DNA of 64,000 nt, from assembly GCA_964501535.1 (NCBI GenBank), contig CAZCSV010000002.1, positions 186,001-250,000 on the forward strand, read 5' to 3'. Of the stretch, positions 17,161 through 25,780 are shown in pieces. Position 1 is the first letter of the stretch, and the number at the start of each line of letters is the position of its first letter. Below the pieces are notes generated by a model. It did no database searches and had not been told where the DNA came from. It saw only the letters and a list, made by a program, of their open reading frames with translations. The stretch comes from FEN-1279 sp964501535 (GTDB lineage: Bacteria > Bacteroidota > Ignavibacteria > Tepidaquicellales > Tepidaquicellaceae). Made by a program: the position numbers and the translations under genes.

Positions 17161-17189
17161 TTGACAAACTAAACAATGTTCAATATATT
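17161..17189 (+). promoter_or_regulatory. Promoter of tetR gene with embedded operator
   Basis: TTGACA (17161-17166) and TATATT (17184-17189) are spaced by 17 bp. The spacer holds ACTAAAC-AAT-GTTCAAT (17168-17184), a two-mismatch version of the perfect dyad found before the TonB receptor. Binding there would block RNA polymerase, giving autorepression. A further half-site ATGTTCAGT lies downstream at about 17194-17202. Confidence 0.7.
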
Positions 17190-17209
17190 TGCAATGTTCA
17201 GTAAAAATT

Positions 17210-17821
17210 ATGGGTATAACAGAAAGAAAAGAGAGAGAAAAACAGGAAGTAAGGAAGTTGATACTGGATTCAGCAATGTCATTATTTCTTGAAGAAGGGT
17301 ATAAAAACGTTACAATTCGCAAAATTGCTGAAAAAATTGAATACAGTCCTGCGACGATATATTTATATTTTAAGGATAAAGATGAAATTTTTCTGACTTT
17401 ACAGAAAATGGCATTTGAGAGGTTTTATGAGTTCCAGAGTTCAGGTCAGCATATAGAAGACCCAATGGAAAGGTTATCGGTACAGGGAAAAACATATTTA
17501 CAGTTTGCAATTGAGAATCCGGGATATTACGAGTTGATATTTTTCATGACGGAGCCAAAGGAAAAACTTAAAGAACCGGAGAATTATCATAAAGAAATGG
17601 ACACATACGGATTGCTGAAAGATAACGTAAAAACTGCTATAGATGCAGGTTTGATGAGAACAACCGATGTCGAAGCGACTTCATTTGCACTTTGGGCATA
17701 CGTACACGGGATAGCATCATTAATAATAAAAAGAGGATTTTTAATGCCGAAGGAGTATATTGATTATCTGGTTAGGGAATCATTTGAGATTCTGAGAATC
17801 ACTTTTTTTAAAGAAAAGTAA
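17210..17821 (+). CDS. TetR/AcrR family transcriptional regulator
   Basis: 203 aa from the preferred start at 17210 (MGITERKEREKQEVRK). An in-frame ATG at 17189 overlaps the promoter. The N-terminal three-helix DNA-binding domain has ILDSAMSLFLEEGYKNVTIRKIAEK and a recognition helix SPATIYLYFKDKDEIF. The larger C-terminal ligand domain resembles the WHG/TetR_C group. The ligand is unknown. Matching operators precede this gene and the TonB receptor gene, so it likely controls both. Confidence 0.9.
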   Translation: MGITERKEREKQEVRKLILDSAMSLFLEEGYKNVTIRKIAEKIEYSPATIYLYFKDKDEIFLTLQKMAFERFYEFQSSGQHIEDPMERLSVQGKTYLQFAIENPGYYELIFFMTEPKEKLKEPENYHKEMDTYGLLKDNVKTAIDAGLMRTTDVEATSFALWAYVHGIASLIIKRGFLMPKEYIDYLVRESFEILRITFFKEK

Positions 17822-17838
17822 AATTTTTTTGCAACAAA

Positions 17839-17860
17839 ACTGAACGTTGTTCAGTATATT
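17839..17860 (+). promoter_or_regulatory. TetR operator at the TonB receptor promoter
   Basis: A perfect dyad ACTGAAC-GTT-GTTCAGT (17839-17855) ends on the first T of TATATT (17855-17860). This is exactly the arrangement seen at the tetR promoter. The -35 is poor (TTGCAA at a wide spacing). Same motif and same offset from the -10 make a shared regulator very likely. Confidence 0.75.
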
Positions 17861-17901
17861 ATATTAGATTATAAATTAAATCATTATTATCTGGAGAAAA
17901 A

Positions 17902-20214
17902 ATGAAAAGAATACTAAAGTTTACAATATTGATTTTATTACTGACTACGGTTATTGGGGGATTGGCTTTAGCAGAAGCTAAAACGGATAAAGGCAACGGG
18001 GTTATATACGGAAAAGTGATTGACAACGAAACTAAGCGCGGAATTGAGAAAACGGTTGTTAAAATAGTCAACGCGGAGATTCAGTGTATATCGGATAGGA
18101 ACGGCGAATTCAAATTCGAAAATCTGAAATACGACACATACAGGATTGAGTTTTCCGTACTCGGATACAAGCCGAAAATATTATCCGATGTAGTAATATC
18201 TTCGGGAAAACCTGTAGTAGTGGTAGTCGAGTTAAATTCGACAAATATTACAACGGAGGACATAAACGTAGAAGCGAATTATTTTCAGAAGAGTTCTAAT
18301 ACAAATATAAGTTCGTTAAATTTCGATTACGAAGAAGTGCGTCGCGCCCCCGGGGCGGCGGAAGATATTTCGAGGATGCTACAAACAGCTCCCGGAGTTT
18401 CGCTTGTAAACGACCAGAGGAATGATTTGATAGTTCGCGGGGGTTCGCCGTCGGAAAATCTTTTTTTAATAGACGGGATAGAGATACCAAACATAAATCA
18501 TTACGGTTCGCAGGGAACATCGGGCGGACCGATAGGATTTATTAATTTAAAATTTATACGTGAAGCGGATATTTATACCGGAGGTTTTATTTCCAAGTAT
18601 GGTGATAAGCTGTCGAGTGTGGTAGACATAAAATTCCGAGATGGGAGTAAAACGAATTACATAAACAATATTGATTTTAATATGGCGGGATTCGGGGGGT
18701 TATTCGAGGGACCGATAACGAAGAAATCGTCTTATCTTTTTTCGATTAGGAGAAGTTATCTCGATTTATTAAAAAGTGCAATCAGATTAACTGCTGTACC
18801 GAATTACTGGGATATGAATTTAAAGCTGGATTACAAATTCGATAACAACAACATGCTCAGTCTGATTGGTTTCGGGGCGCTCGACAAAATTAATCTGAAA
18901 GCGGATGAAAACACATCGGTTAACGACTGGCCTTACAATTCCGATGACAGGGTAAACTCTTACACTACGGGTTTGAATTACACAAGATTGTTTAATAAGG
19001 GTTATGTTCAGGCGGTACTCTCTAATTCATACACGGATTATTATGATGACATTATATATGCAATTTCAGGAAAGAGGGAATACTACAATGACTCATATGA
19101 AAACACGACTCATTTAAAGATTGATTTAAATTATTTACTTAATAAATATATGACGGTCAGTTTTGGTGCGGGGTGGAAATATGTGACTTTTAAAAACGAT
19201 ATGTTTTCCGTAGCGGATACGACACCCGAGGGTTATCCGATTCCCGAAATGAAATTTTATTCGAAGATAAATTCGAACAAATATTATTCATCGGTAAATT
19301 TGACCAGTAAATTGTTCGATGAAAAAGTAATTTTAAATACGGGTGTGAGAGTCGATTATTTCGATTACATCAGACTGAAGAGCACTTTTTCGCCGAGGAT
19401 AGGGATATCATACAAAGTATTACCAACAACTTCTATAAATACCTCGTTCGGAATATTCAACCAGACCCCGGAGAATATCTGGCTTGTATCGAATCCGCAG
19501 AATAAGAATTTAAACAGTATAAGATGTGAGCACTATGTATTTGGCGTCGAGCATTTGTTCACTTCGTCGTTGAATGCGATTGTTGAAGTATATGAAAAAA
19601 GGTACAGCAGGTATCCAGTCAGCATAGATGACCCGAGATACATTTTGATAGACGGCGGAGCAAATTACGGTCCGAATTTAGTCGGTGCATCGACGAGTGC
19701 AGGGACAGGTTACGTAAGAGGACTGGACATTTCCCTTCAGAAAAAATTAAACGGCAGCGGTATCTACGGACTGATAACTTATTCATATTCAAAATCAGGT
19801 TTTACGGCACTTGCAGGGGGTGAGAAGCCGGCGGCATTTGATCCGACTCATCAGTTCACCGTAATTGCGGGTTATCAGGTTACGGATGACTGGTTAATAG
19901 GATTGAAATTCAAGTATGCCGGAGGCAGACCATATACACCGTTTGACATTGAAAAATCAAAACAGCTCGGCAGGGGAGTATGGGACATGAGCAAATTCAA
20001 CGGGGAAAGGTATATCGATTATCACAGGTTGGATTTGAGGGTTGACAAGAAATTTTATTACAGAAAGGCGACGATAACGGCATACTTCGAACTGCAGAAT
20101 TTATACAACAGGGAAAATGTATACGGGTATTTCTGGAACAAGGCAAAGAACGACAAGGGGACGGTATATCAGTGGGCATTCATGCCGATTGTGGGATTCA
20201 GTTTACAATTTTAA
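17902..20214 (+). CDS. TonB-dependent outer-membrane receptor with N-terminal carboxypeptidase-like domain
   Basis: 770 aa. Signal peptide (about 1-24), then a CarboxypepD_reg-like beta domain (about 33-115, GVIYGKVIDNETKRGIEKT), a plug domain (about 140-250, LIVRGGSPSENLFLIDGIEIPN), and a beta-barrel ending in the aromatic GFSLQF. This is the Bacteroidota receptor layout, smaller than SusC. The substrate is unknown; no SusD partner is adjacent. It is preceded by a TetR operator and SD-like GGAGAA, and followed by a flavodoxin-like gene 16 bp on. Confidence 0.88.
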   Translation: MKRILKFTILILLLTTVIGGLALAEAKTDKGNGVIYGKVIDNETKRGIEKTVVKIVNAEIQCISDRNGEFKFENLKYDTYRIEFSVLGYKPKILSDVVISSGKPVVVVVELNSTNITTEDINVEANYFQKSSNTNISSLNFDYEEVRRAPGAAEDISRMLQTAPGVSLVNDQRNDLIVRGGSPSENLFLIDGIEIPNINHYGSQGTSGGPIGFINLKFIREADIYTGGFISKYGDKLSSVVDIKFRDGSKTNYINNIDFNMAGFGGLFEGPITKKSSYLFSIRRSYLDLLKSAIRLTAVPNYWDMNLKLDYKFDNNNMLSLIGFGALDKINLKADENTSVNDWPYNSDDRVNSYTTGLNYTRLFNKGYVQAVLSNSYTDYYDDIIYAISGKREYYNDSYENTTHLKIDLNYLLNKYMTVSFGAGWKYVTFKNDMFSVADTTPEGYPIPEMKFYSKINSNKYYSSVNLTSKLFDEKVILNTGVRVDYFDYIRLKSTFSPRIGISYKVLPTTSINTSFGIFNQTPENIWLVSNPQNKNLNSIRCEHYVFGVEHLFTSSLNAIVEVYEKRYSRYPVSIDDPRYILIDGGANYGPNLVGASTSAGTGYVRGLDISLQKKLNGSGIYGLITYSYSKSGFTALAGGEKPAAFDPTHQFTVIAGYQVTDDWLIGLKFKYAGGRPYTPFDIEKSKQLGRGVWDMSKFNGERYIDYHRLDLRVDKKFYYRKATITAYFELQNLYNRENVYGYFWNKAKNDKGTVYQWAFMPIVGFSLQF

Positions 20215-20230
20215 AATACAATTTTAAAAA

Positions 20231-20650
20231 ATGAAAAAAGCATTAATAATTTACAACAGCAGGAAAGGCACGACGAAGAAATTAGGAGAGGAAATCGGAA
20301 ATTTTTTACACACAAAAAACATCAACTCGAAGGTAATACCGATTTATGATTTTAAAGAAAAAGAAATGAACGAATACGAATATGTACTTCTCGGGTGCTG
20401 GACAAGCGGATTATTTGTGATAATGCAGCATCCGCAGAAGGATTGGATAAATTTTACAAAGCGACTTCCGAATCTGAAAAGCAAGAAGGTAGGTTTATTC
20501 ACGACATACAAGCTTGCGACGGGAAGTATGTTTAAGAAGATGAGAATGCATCTGGAGGAAAAGACTGATAAGATTTTACTGGAGTTGAAGTCAAGGGACG
20601 GAATGATAAGCAAATTTAACACGGAGAAACTTGCAGAATTTATCGTTTAG
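20231..20650 (+). CDS. Flavodoxin-like protein
   Basis: 139 aa beginning KKALIIYNSRKGTTKKLGEEIG, where the SRKGTTK segment matches the FMN phosphate loop. LLGCWTSGLFVIMQHP would be the second FMN-contacting loop. Probably a small electron carrier or flavin-dependent reductase. It lies 16 bp after the TonB receptor, so it may help reduce or release the imported compound, as flavodoxins do for iron chelates (inference). A terminator follows. Confidence 0.75.
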   Translation: MKKALIIYNSRKGTTKKLGEEIGNFLHTKNINSKVIPIYDFKEKEMNEYEYVLLGCWTSGLFVIMQHPQKDWINFTKRLPNLKSKKVGLFTTYKLATGSMFKKMRMHLEEKTDKILLELKSRDGMISKFNTEKLAEFIV

Positions 20651-20677
20651 GGATTGCAGAAATTATTTGGCAATAAA

Positions 20678-20710
20678 AAAAAGCTTTACCTTATTTAGGT
20701 AAAGCTTTTT
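20678..20710. terminator. Intrinsic terminator between convergent genes
   Basis: Stem AAAAAGCTTTACC / GGTAAAGCTTTTT (20678-20690 with 20698-20710) with a 7-nt loop. The A/T flanks let it serve both the + flavodoxin transcript and the - TPR transcript. Confidence 0.92.
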
Positions 20711-20730
20711 AATTTTATATTTTAAAAATT

Positions 20731-21567
20731 TTATTTGCAGAATTTTGAAATCAGTTCGTCAACATCTTTCGAGCCGAGTTCTTTTGCTTTATTCCAGTCT
20801 TCGCAGGCACCTTTCATATCGTTGGCATTGTATCTTAAAGAGCCCCTGTTTACGTATGAATCCACATCGTTCGGAGTGAGTTCGATTACCTTATTATAGT
20901 CAGCGATTGCGAGGTCATTTTTCTGCAAGTTGCCGTAGACGATTGCCCGATTGAAATAGGCAATTGCCATATCGGGTTTAAGTTCGATAGCTTTCGAATA
21001 GTCGGCGATAGCATTATCATCCTGCTTCATATTTTTATTTGCCTGTCCGCGGCTGTTATATGCATCCGCATTTTGGGGATTAAGTTCTATTACCATATCG
21101 AAATCCGATGCGGCCATCATATAGTCTTTAAGTGCATAATACAATTTACCTCTCATCAATATTGATTTTTCGTCTTTAGGATTTGCGGAGATTATTTTAT
21201 CATAATCGCCGATAGCTTTTTCAAATTCTTTCAATCTCAGGTAAATATTCGCTCTGAAGTTATATACATCATTGAACTGCGGATTTAACTCGACAACTTT
21301 ACTGAAATCGGCAAGGGCGTTGTCGAAATTTTGCAGATTATTATAACACAAACCCCTGTTATAATAAGCTTCATAATTCTTGTTATCGATTTCTATTGCT
21401 TTAGTGAAATCAGCGATAGCTCCGTTAAAGTCTTTATCGGAATATTTTTTCACGCCCGAATTTATAAATTCCACTGCGTTTAGAGTATCGGACGGAGTAC
21501 TCTGGGCATAAGAGAAGCTGGCAACGGCTAAAAATAGTATTACCGTAAAAGTTAAAAGTCTAAACAT
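20731..21567 (-). CDS. Secreted tetratricopeptide-repeat protein
   Basis: 278 aa. A signal peptide (about 1-21, ending SYAQS) is followed by about seven TPR units of 34 residues, such as AIADFTKAIEIDNKNYEAYYNRGLCY, repeated almost perfectly. These form a right-handed solenoid for protein-protein contact, presumably periplasmic. No catalytic domain. Single gene between two terminator/gap regions; no functional partner is apparent. Confidence 0.85.
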   Translation of the reverse strand: MFRLLTFTVILFLAVASFSYAQSTPSDTLNAVEFINSGVKKYSDKDFNGAIADFTKAIEIDNKNYEAYYNRGLCYNNLQNFDNALADFSKVVELNPQFNDVYNFRANIYLRLKEFEKAIGDYDKIISANPKDEKSILMRGKLYYALKDYMMAASDFDMVIELNPQNADAYNSRGQANKNMKQDDNAIADYSKAIELKPDMAIAYFNRAIVYGNLQKNDLAIADYNKVIELTPNDVDSYVNRGSLRYNANDMKGACEDWNKAKELGSKDVDELISKFCK

Positions 21568-21669
21568 TCTTCTGTCAATTTAATTTTAAAAAGTGTTAAT
21601 ATATGTAAGTTTAACAACAAATTGTAGGCAATTGTTCCGAAGAAAATGAGGAATTAATAATTTCAAAAT

Positions 21670-22302
21670 TTACTTAACATAACAGTCTGTTTTTTCCAAT
21701 TCTTTAAAATCCACATCAAGGACGTCATATTTTTCCCAGCCGTTAAAGTCAAAATGCCACCATTCGGTAGGCAGTCCTTCGAATCCGTATTTTTTCATTA
21801 AATCTTCAAGGAATTTTCTATTAACAATTATCTGTGCAGGCAGGTCAAAGTAGTTCCTGGATGCTTTTTCAGTAAAATCGTCATAGGGAGTAGGCATTGG
21901 TATTTCTTCACCGTTTTTATCTATTAAAGTAAGGTCGACTGCGGCGCCTCTATTATGTCTCGAGCCCTTTTCGGGGTTTGCTACATATCTTTCATCCGGC
22001 ATAATTTCCCAGAATTTTTTCTGAACTGAGAGAGGTCTATAGCCATCGAATATTTTCAAGCCGAGACCAAGTGATTTCAATTCTTTTTGAGCTTCGAGGA
22101 TTTTTTGAGCGGGTTCGGTTCTAAGAAAAAATTTCGCTTCGTCATAGACTTTTATGCCGGTGAAATTGTTTGTTGTGGCATAGCGAATATCGAGTACGAT
22201 AGTGGTATCAAGTTCCCAGACATTTACGAGGTCATTTTGAGCAAAAGCAACCTGAACGAGAGTGAGATAAATTGCAATTACGGTGCAGATTTTTTTTATC
22301 AT
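21670..22302 (-). CDS. D-Ala-D-Ala dipeptidase, VanX/DdpX type
   Basis: 210 aa with a signal peptide (about 1-21). Zinc-site motifs SRHNRGAAVDLTL (His, Asp) and PTEWWHFDF (catalytic Glu, His) match the M15D peptidase family, as does the DGYRPLSVQ segment with the transition-state Arg. It would hydrolyse D-alanyl-D-alanine in the periplasm, recycling wall peptides. There is no vanHA nearby, so glycopeptide resistance is not suggested. It starts 12 bp after the CoA-binding gene. Confidence 0.9.
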   Translation of the reverse strand: MIKKICTVIAIYLTLVQVAFAQNDLVNVWELDTTIVLDIRYATTNNFTGIKVYDEAKFFLRTEPAQKILEAQKELKSLGLGLKIFDGYRPLSVQKKFWEIMPDERYVANPEKGSRHNRGAAVDLTLIDKNGEEIPMPTPYDDFTEKASRNYFDLPAQIIVNRKFLEDLMKKYGFEGLPTEWWHFDFNGWEKYDVLDVDFKELEKTDCYVK

Positions 22303-22314
22303 AATAATTAATAT

Positions 22315-22767
22315 TTATTTTGGCATTCTTCCAAAAATCTTTTTCAAGAATCTATGGAATTTATGAATACTCTCTACGGGCTCCAGGAACATCATGATGC
22401 ATTGTTTATAGATTACATTTATGTCGTTTTGTTCGCAATAGTCAAGAGCCTCTTTAGTTTCGGACATTTGCAGAAGCCAGATGTTATTTATTCCGGCAGA
22501 ATGGGCGTCTTTGACTATTCCAAGGGATTTAGATTTATTTGTCGAGACGATAAGTGCTTCGGGTTTTTCAGGCAGTGACATTAAGTCGGGATAGCATACG
22601 GATGATTCATATTTATCGAGATGAGGGTTAACGATATAGACGTTATAGTTCTTGGCTCTCAGTTCCGAATAAACCGCATTGCCGAATTTTTTAGGGTTTC
22701 TGGAGACGCCGATTATGGCGAAATTTTTTTTAGCAAGAAAGTTGTCGATTTGATTTTTAGTAACCAA
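22315..22767 (-). CDS. CoA-binding domain protein (YccU-like)
   Basis: 150 aa single Rossmann domain: KNFAIIGVSRNPKKFGNAVYSEL with the nucleotide loop, YNVYIVNPHLDKYE, and later NNIWLLQM and KQCIMMFLEPVESIH. It matches the small CoA-binding proteins related to succinyl-CoA synthetase alpha N-termini. Function unclear. The start appears to be TTG, preceded by a strong SD GGAGG at 5 bp spacing; no ATG is available there. Confidence 0.85.
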   Translation of the reverse strand: MVTKNQIDNFLAKKNFAIIGVSRNPKKFGNAVYSELRAKNYNVYIVNPHLDKYESSVCYPDLMSLPEKPEALIVSTNKSKSLGIVKDAHSAGINNIWLLQMSETKEALDYCEQNDINVIYKQCIMMFLEPVESIHKFHRFLKKIFGRMPK

Positions 22768-22810
22768 TGTTTCCTCCGATTTATTATTTAAGATATTTAA
22801 TTAATAAATT

Positions 22811-22837
22811 TCGTTCCCAAACTCAGTTTGGGAACGA
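22811..22837. repeat. CGTTCCCAA-type palindromic repeat, copy 1
   Basis: CGTTCCCAAACT (22812-22823) and its exact complement AGTTTGGGAACG (22825-22836) surround one base. A decayed relative follows (ATGGGAGCGAG at 22852-22862). A second copy with the same CGTTCCCAA arms is at 60458. It lies in a gap between minus-strand genes. Confidence 0.75.
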
Positions 22838-22890
22838 GATTAAGACTCAGTATGGGAGCGAGGTATAAAGTCAGTTGAGTCACAAAATTT

Positions 22891-24930
22891 TTATTTCAGC
22901 CATTTATCGAGCCAGCTAAAAAACGTTCTTTGCCAGACTATACCGTTCTGGGGTTGAAGTACCCAGTGATTTTCATCCGGGAAAATCAGCAGCTGAGCGG
23001 GGATACCGAGCAATATTGCCGCGTTGAACGCCTGCATAGCCTGTGTATAGACAATTCTGTAATCTTTTTCACCGTGGATGCAGAGAATGGGAGTATCCCA
23101 GTTCTGAACCAGTTTATGCGGTGAAAACGTAAATGATTTTTGGGCAACCGGATTATTTTTATCCCAAAAGGGTCCGCCCATATCCCAGTCTTCGAACCAC
23201 ATTTCTTCCGTTTCGAGGTAATTGGCCTCGCAGTTAAAGATTCCGTCGTGAGAGATAAATGCCTTAAATCTTTTTTCGTGAATACCTGCGAGCCAATAGA
23301 CGGAATATCCGCCGTAGCTTGCTCCGACGCATCCAAGCCGGTCTTTATCGACGTAGGGTTCTTTGGCAATGTCATCGATTGCGCTCAAGTAATCTTTCAT
23401 ATTCTGTCCACCGTAGTCGCCGCTGATTTGCTCCACCCATTCCTGGCCGTACGTAAGCGAGCCTCTTCTTGCGGGGGCGATAACGATATAACCGTTTGCC
23501 GCCATAATCTGGAAATTCCAGCGATAGCTCCAGAACTGGTCGACGGCACTTTGGGGACCGCCTTCGCAGAAGAGCAATGCGGGATATTTTTTATTTTTGT
23601 CGAAGTTCGGGGGATAGATTACCCACGAATTCAAATCTTTGCCGTCGGTTGCCTTTGTAATTCTTCTCAGGACATCTGCTATTGCGAGGTTTTCCAGAAT
23701 GTCTTTATTCAGGAAAGAAAGTTCGACATCTTTTCCGTTAGCAGGGTCGACCGAATAAATTTCAGTTGGTTTCTGCATACTTTGCTTTTCGGCAATAATT
23801 TTGCTGCCAACAGGGATTGCGGAGAGATAATTATGCTGACCATCGGTTATTCTGATAATTTTTCCGTTTTCAAGTTCATACTTATAAATTTCCTGTGTTC
23901 CTTTTACTCCACTGATAAAATATACAGATTTACCGTCTGGGGTCCATTTCAGTCCTTCCGCGTTCTGGTCCAGGTCTTTCGTGGCATAGGTTTTTGCATT
24001 TGTTTCGAAATCGAGAATGAAGAGGCGATTTTTATCCGCTTCATAGCCGTCGCGCTCCATCGAGCACCATGCGATTTTCTTTCCGTCAGGGGAAAACACG
24101 GGAGCCACATCAAAGCCCATCATACCTTTAGTAATGTTGGTTGTTTGTTTCGAATCGAGATTATAAATATAAATTTCCGAATTAGTTGACAGGGAATATT
24201 GTTTGCCCGTCATTTTTTTGCAGGTATAGGCAATCTGTTTTGAATCGGGAGACCAGTTGATTTGTTCCATACCGCCGAACGGTTTCATTGGGGTTTCATA
24301 CGGCTCGCCCGGCATTATATCTATGGCATAGATAATGTCTCCGGAATAAGGGGCTATGAATATATGGCTGTAAGTCCCGTCTGCCCATGTATCCCAGTGG
24401 CGGTACATAATATCGTTATAGATTCTTGCTTTTGTTTTTTGCAAATCAGGGTATAGGTCATGGATATCTTTATCTATTTTAACATCTTTCACGAAAAGGA
24501 TTTTTGACATATCTGGAGAATATTTGAAATCATTAATTCCTCCTTCTATGTTGCTTATTTGTTTCCAGTCGGAACCGTCGGGATTCATTTCCCAGAGCTG
24601 GGCAGTACCGTTTTTTGCGCATATGAAACCAATTTTTTTACCGTCGGGTCTCCACTGTGGTGAATATTTCGAATCGGCCGAGTTGGTAATTCTCGTTGTT
24701 TTGCCGCAGCAGGAGGGAACGGAATAAAAATCCGTCTGTCCTTTATTATTTTGAATGTCATAATATCTTGCGGAAAACAGCACAAGGGAATTATCGGGTG
24801 ACACCGATACGTCGCTTATCCTTCCAAACGACCAGAGAATTTCGGGAGTCATCAATTTTTTCCCTGTCTGGGTAAAAGAAACATTAGCGATAAAAATAAT
24901 TATGAAAACCGGAAATAGAATTTTCTTCAT
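22891..24930 (-). CDS. Secreted S9 family peptidase (acylaminoacyl/dipeptidyl peptidase-like)
   Basis: 679 aa. Signal peptide, then a WD40-like beta-propeller (about 30-400) built of PDGKKI/SPDSKQIAY-type blades, then an alpha/beta-hydrolase catalytic domain. The triad is readable: Ser in GASYGGYSVYW, Asp in HGEKDYRIV, His in PDENHWVL. The oxyanion region LLFCEGGPQ is also present. It cleaves short peptides, presumably in the periplasm. Single-gene unit. Confidence 0.92.
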   Translation of the reverse strand: MKKILFPVFIIIFIANVSFTQTGKKLMTPEILWSFGRISDVSVSPDNSLVLFSARYYDIQNNKGQTDFYSVPSCCGKTTRITNSADSKYSPQWRPDGKKIGFICAKNGTAQLWEMNPDGSDWKQISNIEGGINDFKYSPDMSKILFVKDVKIDKDIHDLYPDLQKTKARIYNDIMYRHWDTWADGTYSHIFIAPYSGDIIYAIDIMPGEPYETPMKPFGGMEQINWSPDSKQIAYTCKKMTGKQYSLSTNSEIYIYNLDSKQTTNITKGMMGFDVAPVFSPDGKKIAWCSMERDGYEADKNRLFILDFETNAKTYATKDLDQNAEGLKWTPDGKSVYFISGVKGTQEIYKYELENGKIIRITDGQHNYLSAIPVGSKIIAEKQSMQKPTEIYSVDPANGKDVELSFLNKDILENLAIADVLRRITKATDGKDLNSWVIYPPNFDKNKKYPALLFCEGGPQSAVDQFWSYRWNFQIMAANGYIVIAPARRGSLTYGQEWVEQISGDYGGQNMKDYLSAIDDIAKEPYVDKDRLGCVGASYGGYSVYWLAGIHEKRFKAFISHDGIFNCEANYLETEEMWFEDWDMGGPFWDKNNPVAQKSFTFSPHKLVQNWDTPILCIHGEKDYRIVYTQAMQAFNAAILLGIPAQLLIFPDENHWVLQPQNGIVWQRTFFSWLDKWLK

Positions 24931-25039
24931 ATTTGAAAATTAATTAATTTGATTTATTGTATATAAACGTTTTAGATTTCGAAGAATAACTTTTCAGTCA
25001 TAAAATTACAAAAAATATAGGAAGGATTCTCCGTAAAAA

Positions 25040-25666
25040 TCATTCGGTATTTTCGATTTTGCAGGCGGATTTTACGATTTCATAGTCGAAGCCTTTGGAT
25101 AGCAGAAAGCGATAGCATTTTTGCTTTTTATCGACTTCGGATTTTGCATGGACTTTCTTTAAATATTTCGTAAGTATTTCTTTTGCTTTTTTAATTTCTT
25201 TTTCTTCGCTGTAACGTGATTCGATTACGTTATTTATAACATCTTTGTTAATTCCTTTCTCTGCCAGTTTCATTGCTATTACTCTTTTACCTTTGGGATT
25301 ATTGGATAGTTTATCTTCGAGGTACAATTTTGCAAACTGGTTGTCATCCAGGTATTTAAGGTCTTTAAGTATTGTAATAATTTTTTCAATACTTTTTTCG
25401 GAAATTTTATTTTCCTTTAACTTTTTTTTGATTTCTTTTTCGGTGCGGGGTTTATAGTTCAGGAATCTGTATGCGATTTTTTTACCGAAGTTAAATTCAT
25501 CGTATTCTTTTATTTCGTTAATTTTATTTTCGGTCAGCTCATCATTTTTTCTTAATCCGAATGTATATATGGTCTCTTTATCCGCTCCGAATGCGAAGTC
25601 ACCGTCCAGGAATATATTATATCTTCCTTTTCTTTTTTGAGGTTCGATGCCTGTAATTTTTTGCAT
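25040..25666 (-). CDS. recX: RecX regulatory protein
   Basis: 208 aa made of repeated three-helix units, with the family segments YRFLNYKPRTEKEIKKKL, LKDLKYLDDNQFAKLYLED and GKRVIAMKLAEKGI. RecX binds and modulates RecA filaments. It lies 114 bp downstream of recA on the same strand, the usual order, and is separated from it by a hairpin that may tune readthrough. Confidence 0.9.
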   Translation of the reverse strand: MQKITGIEPQKRKGRYNIFLDGDFAFGADKETIYTFGLRKNDELTENKINEIKEYDEFNFGKKIAYRFLNYKPRTEKEIKKKLKENKISEKSIEKIITILKDLKYLDDNQFAKLYLEDKLSNNPKGKRVIAMKLAEKGINKDVINNVIESRYSEEKEIKKAKEILTKYLKKVHAKSEVDKKQKCYRFLLSKGFDYEIVKSACKIENTE

Positions 25667-25703
25667 AGGGGCTTTTAAATAAAAAGTGAAACATAGAAAA
25701 GAA

Positions 25704-25752
25704 AAATGTGAAACAGTCTGTTGTTAAATTTCACATTAGTCGTTTCACATTT
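25704..25752 (-). terminator. Hairpin between recA and recX
   Basis: AAATGTGAAAC (25704-25714) pairs with GTTTCACATTT (25742-25752), an 11-bp stem with a 27-nt loop. A second TTTCACATT copy in the loop (25729-25737) could compete. It could be a partial terminator controlling recX readthrough, as in other recA-recX pairs. Confidence 0.5.
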
Positions 25753-25780
25753 CTCTTATAATGAAAAAAATAATAAATCT

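Noticed and set aside
22411..24189. Long plus-strand frames opposite the S9 peptidase and CoA-binding genes
   Set aside because: They mirror strongly supported minus-strand genes, and their translations show Cys/Phe-rich shadow composition without domains.
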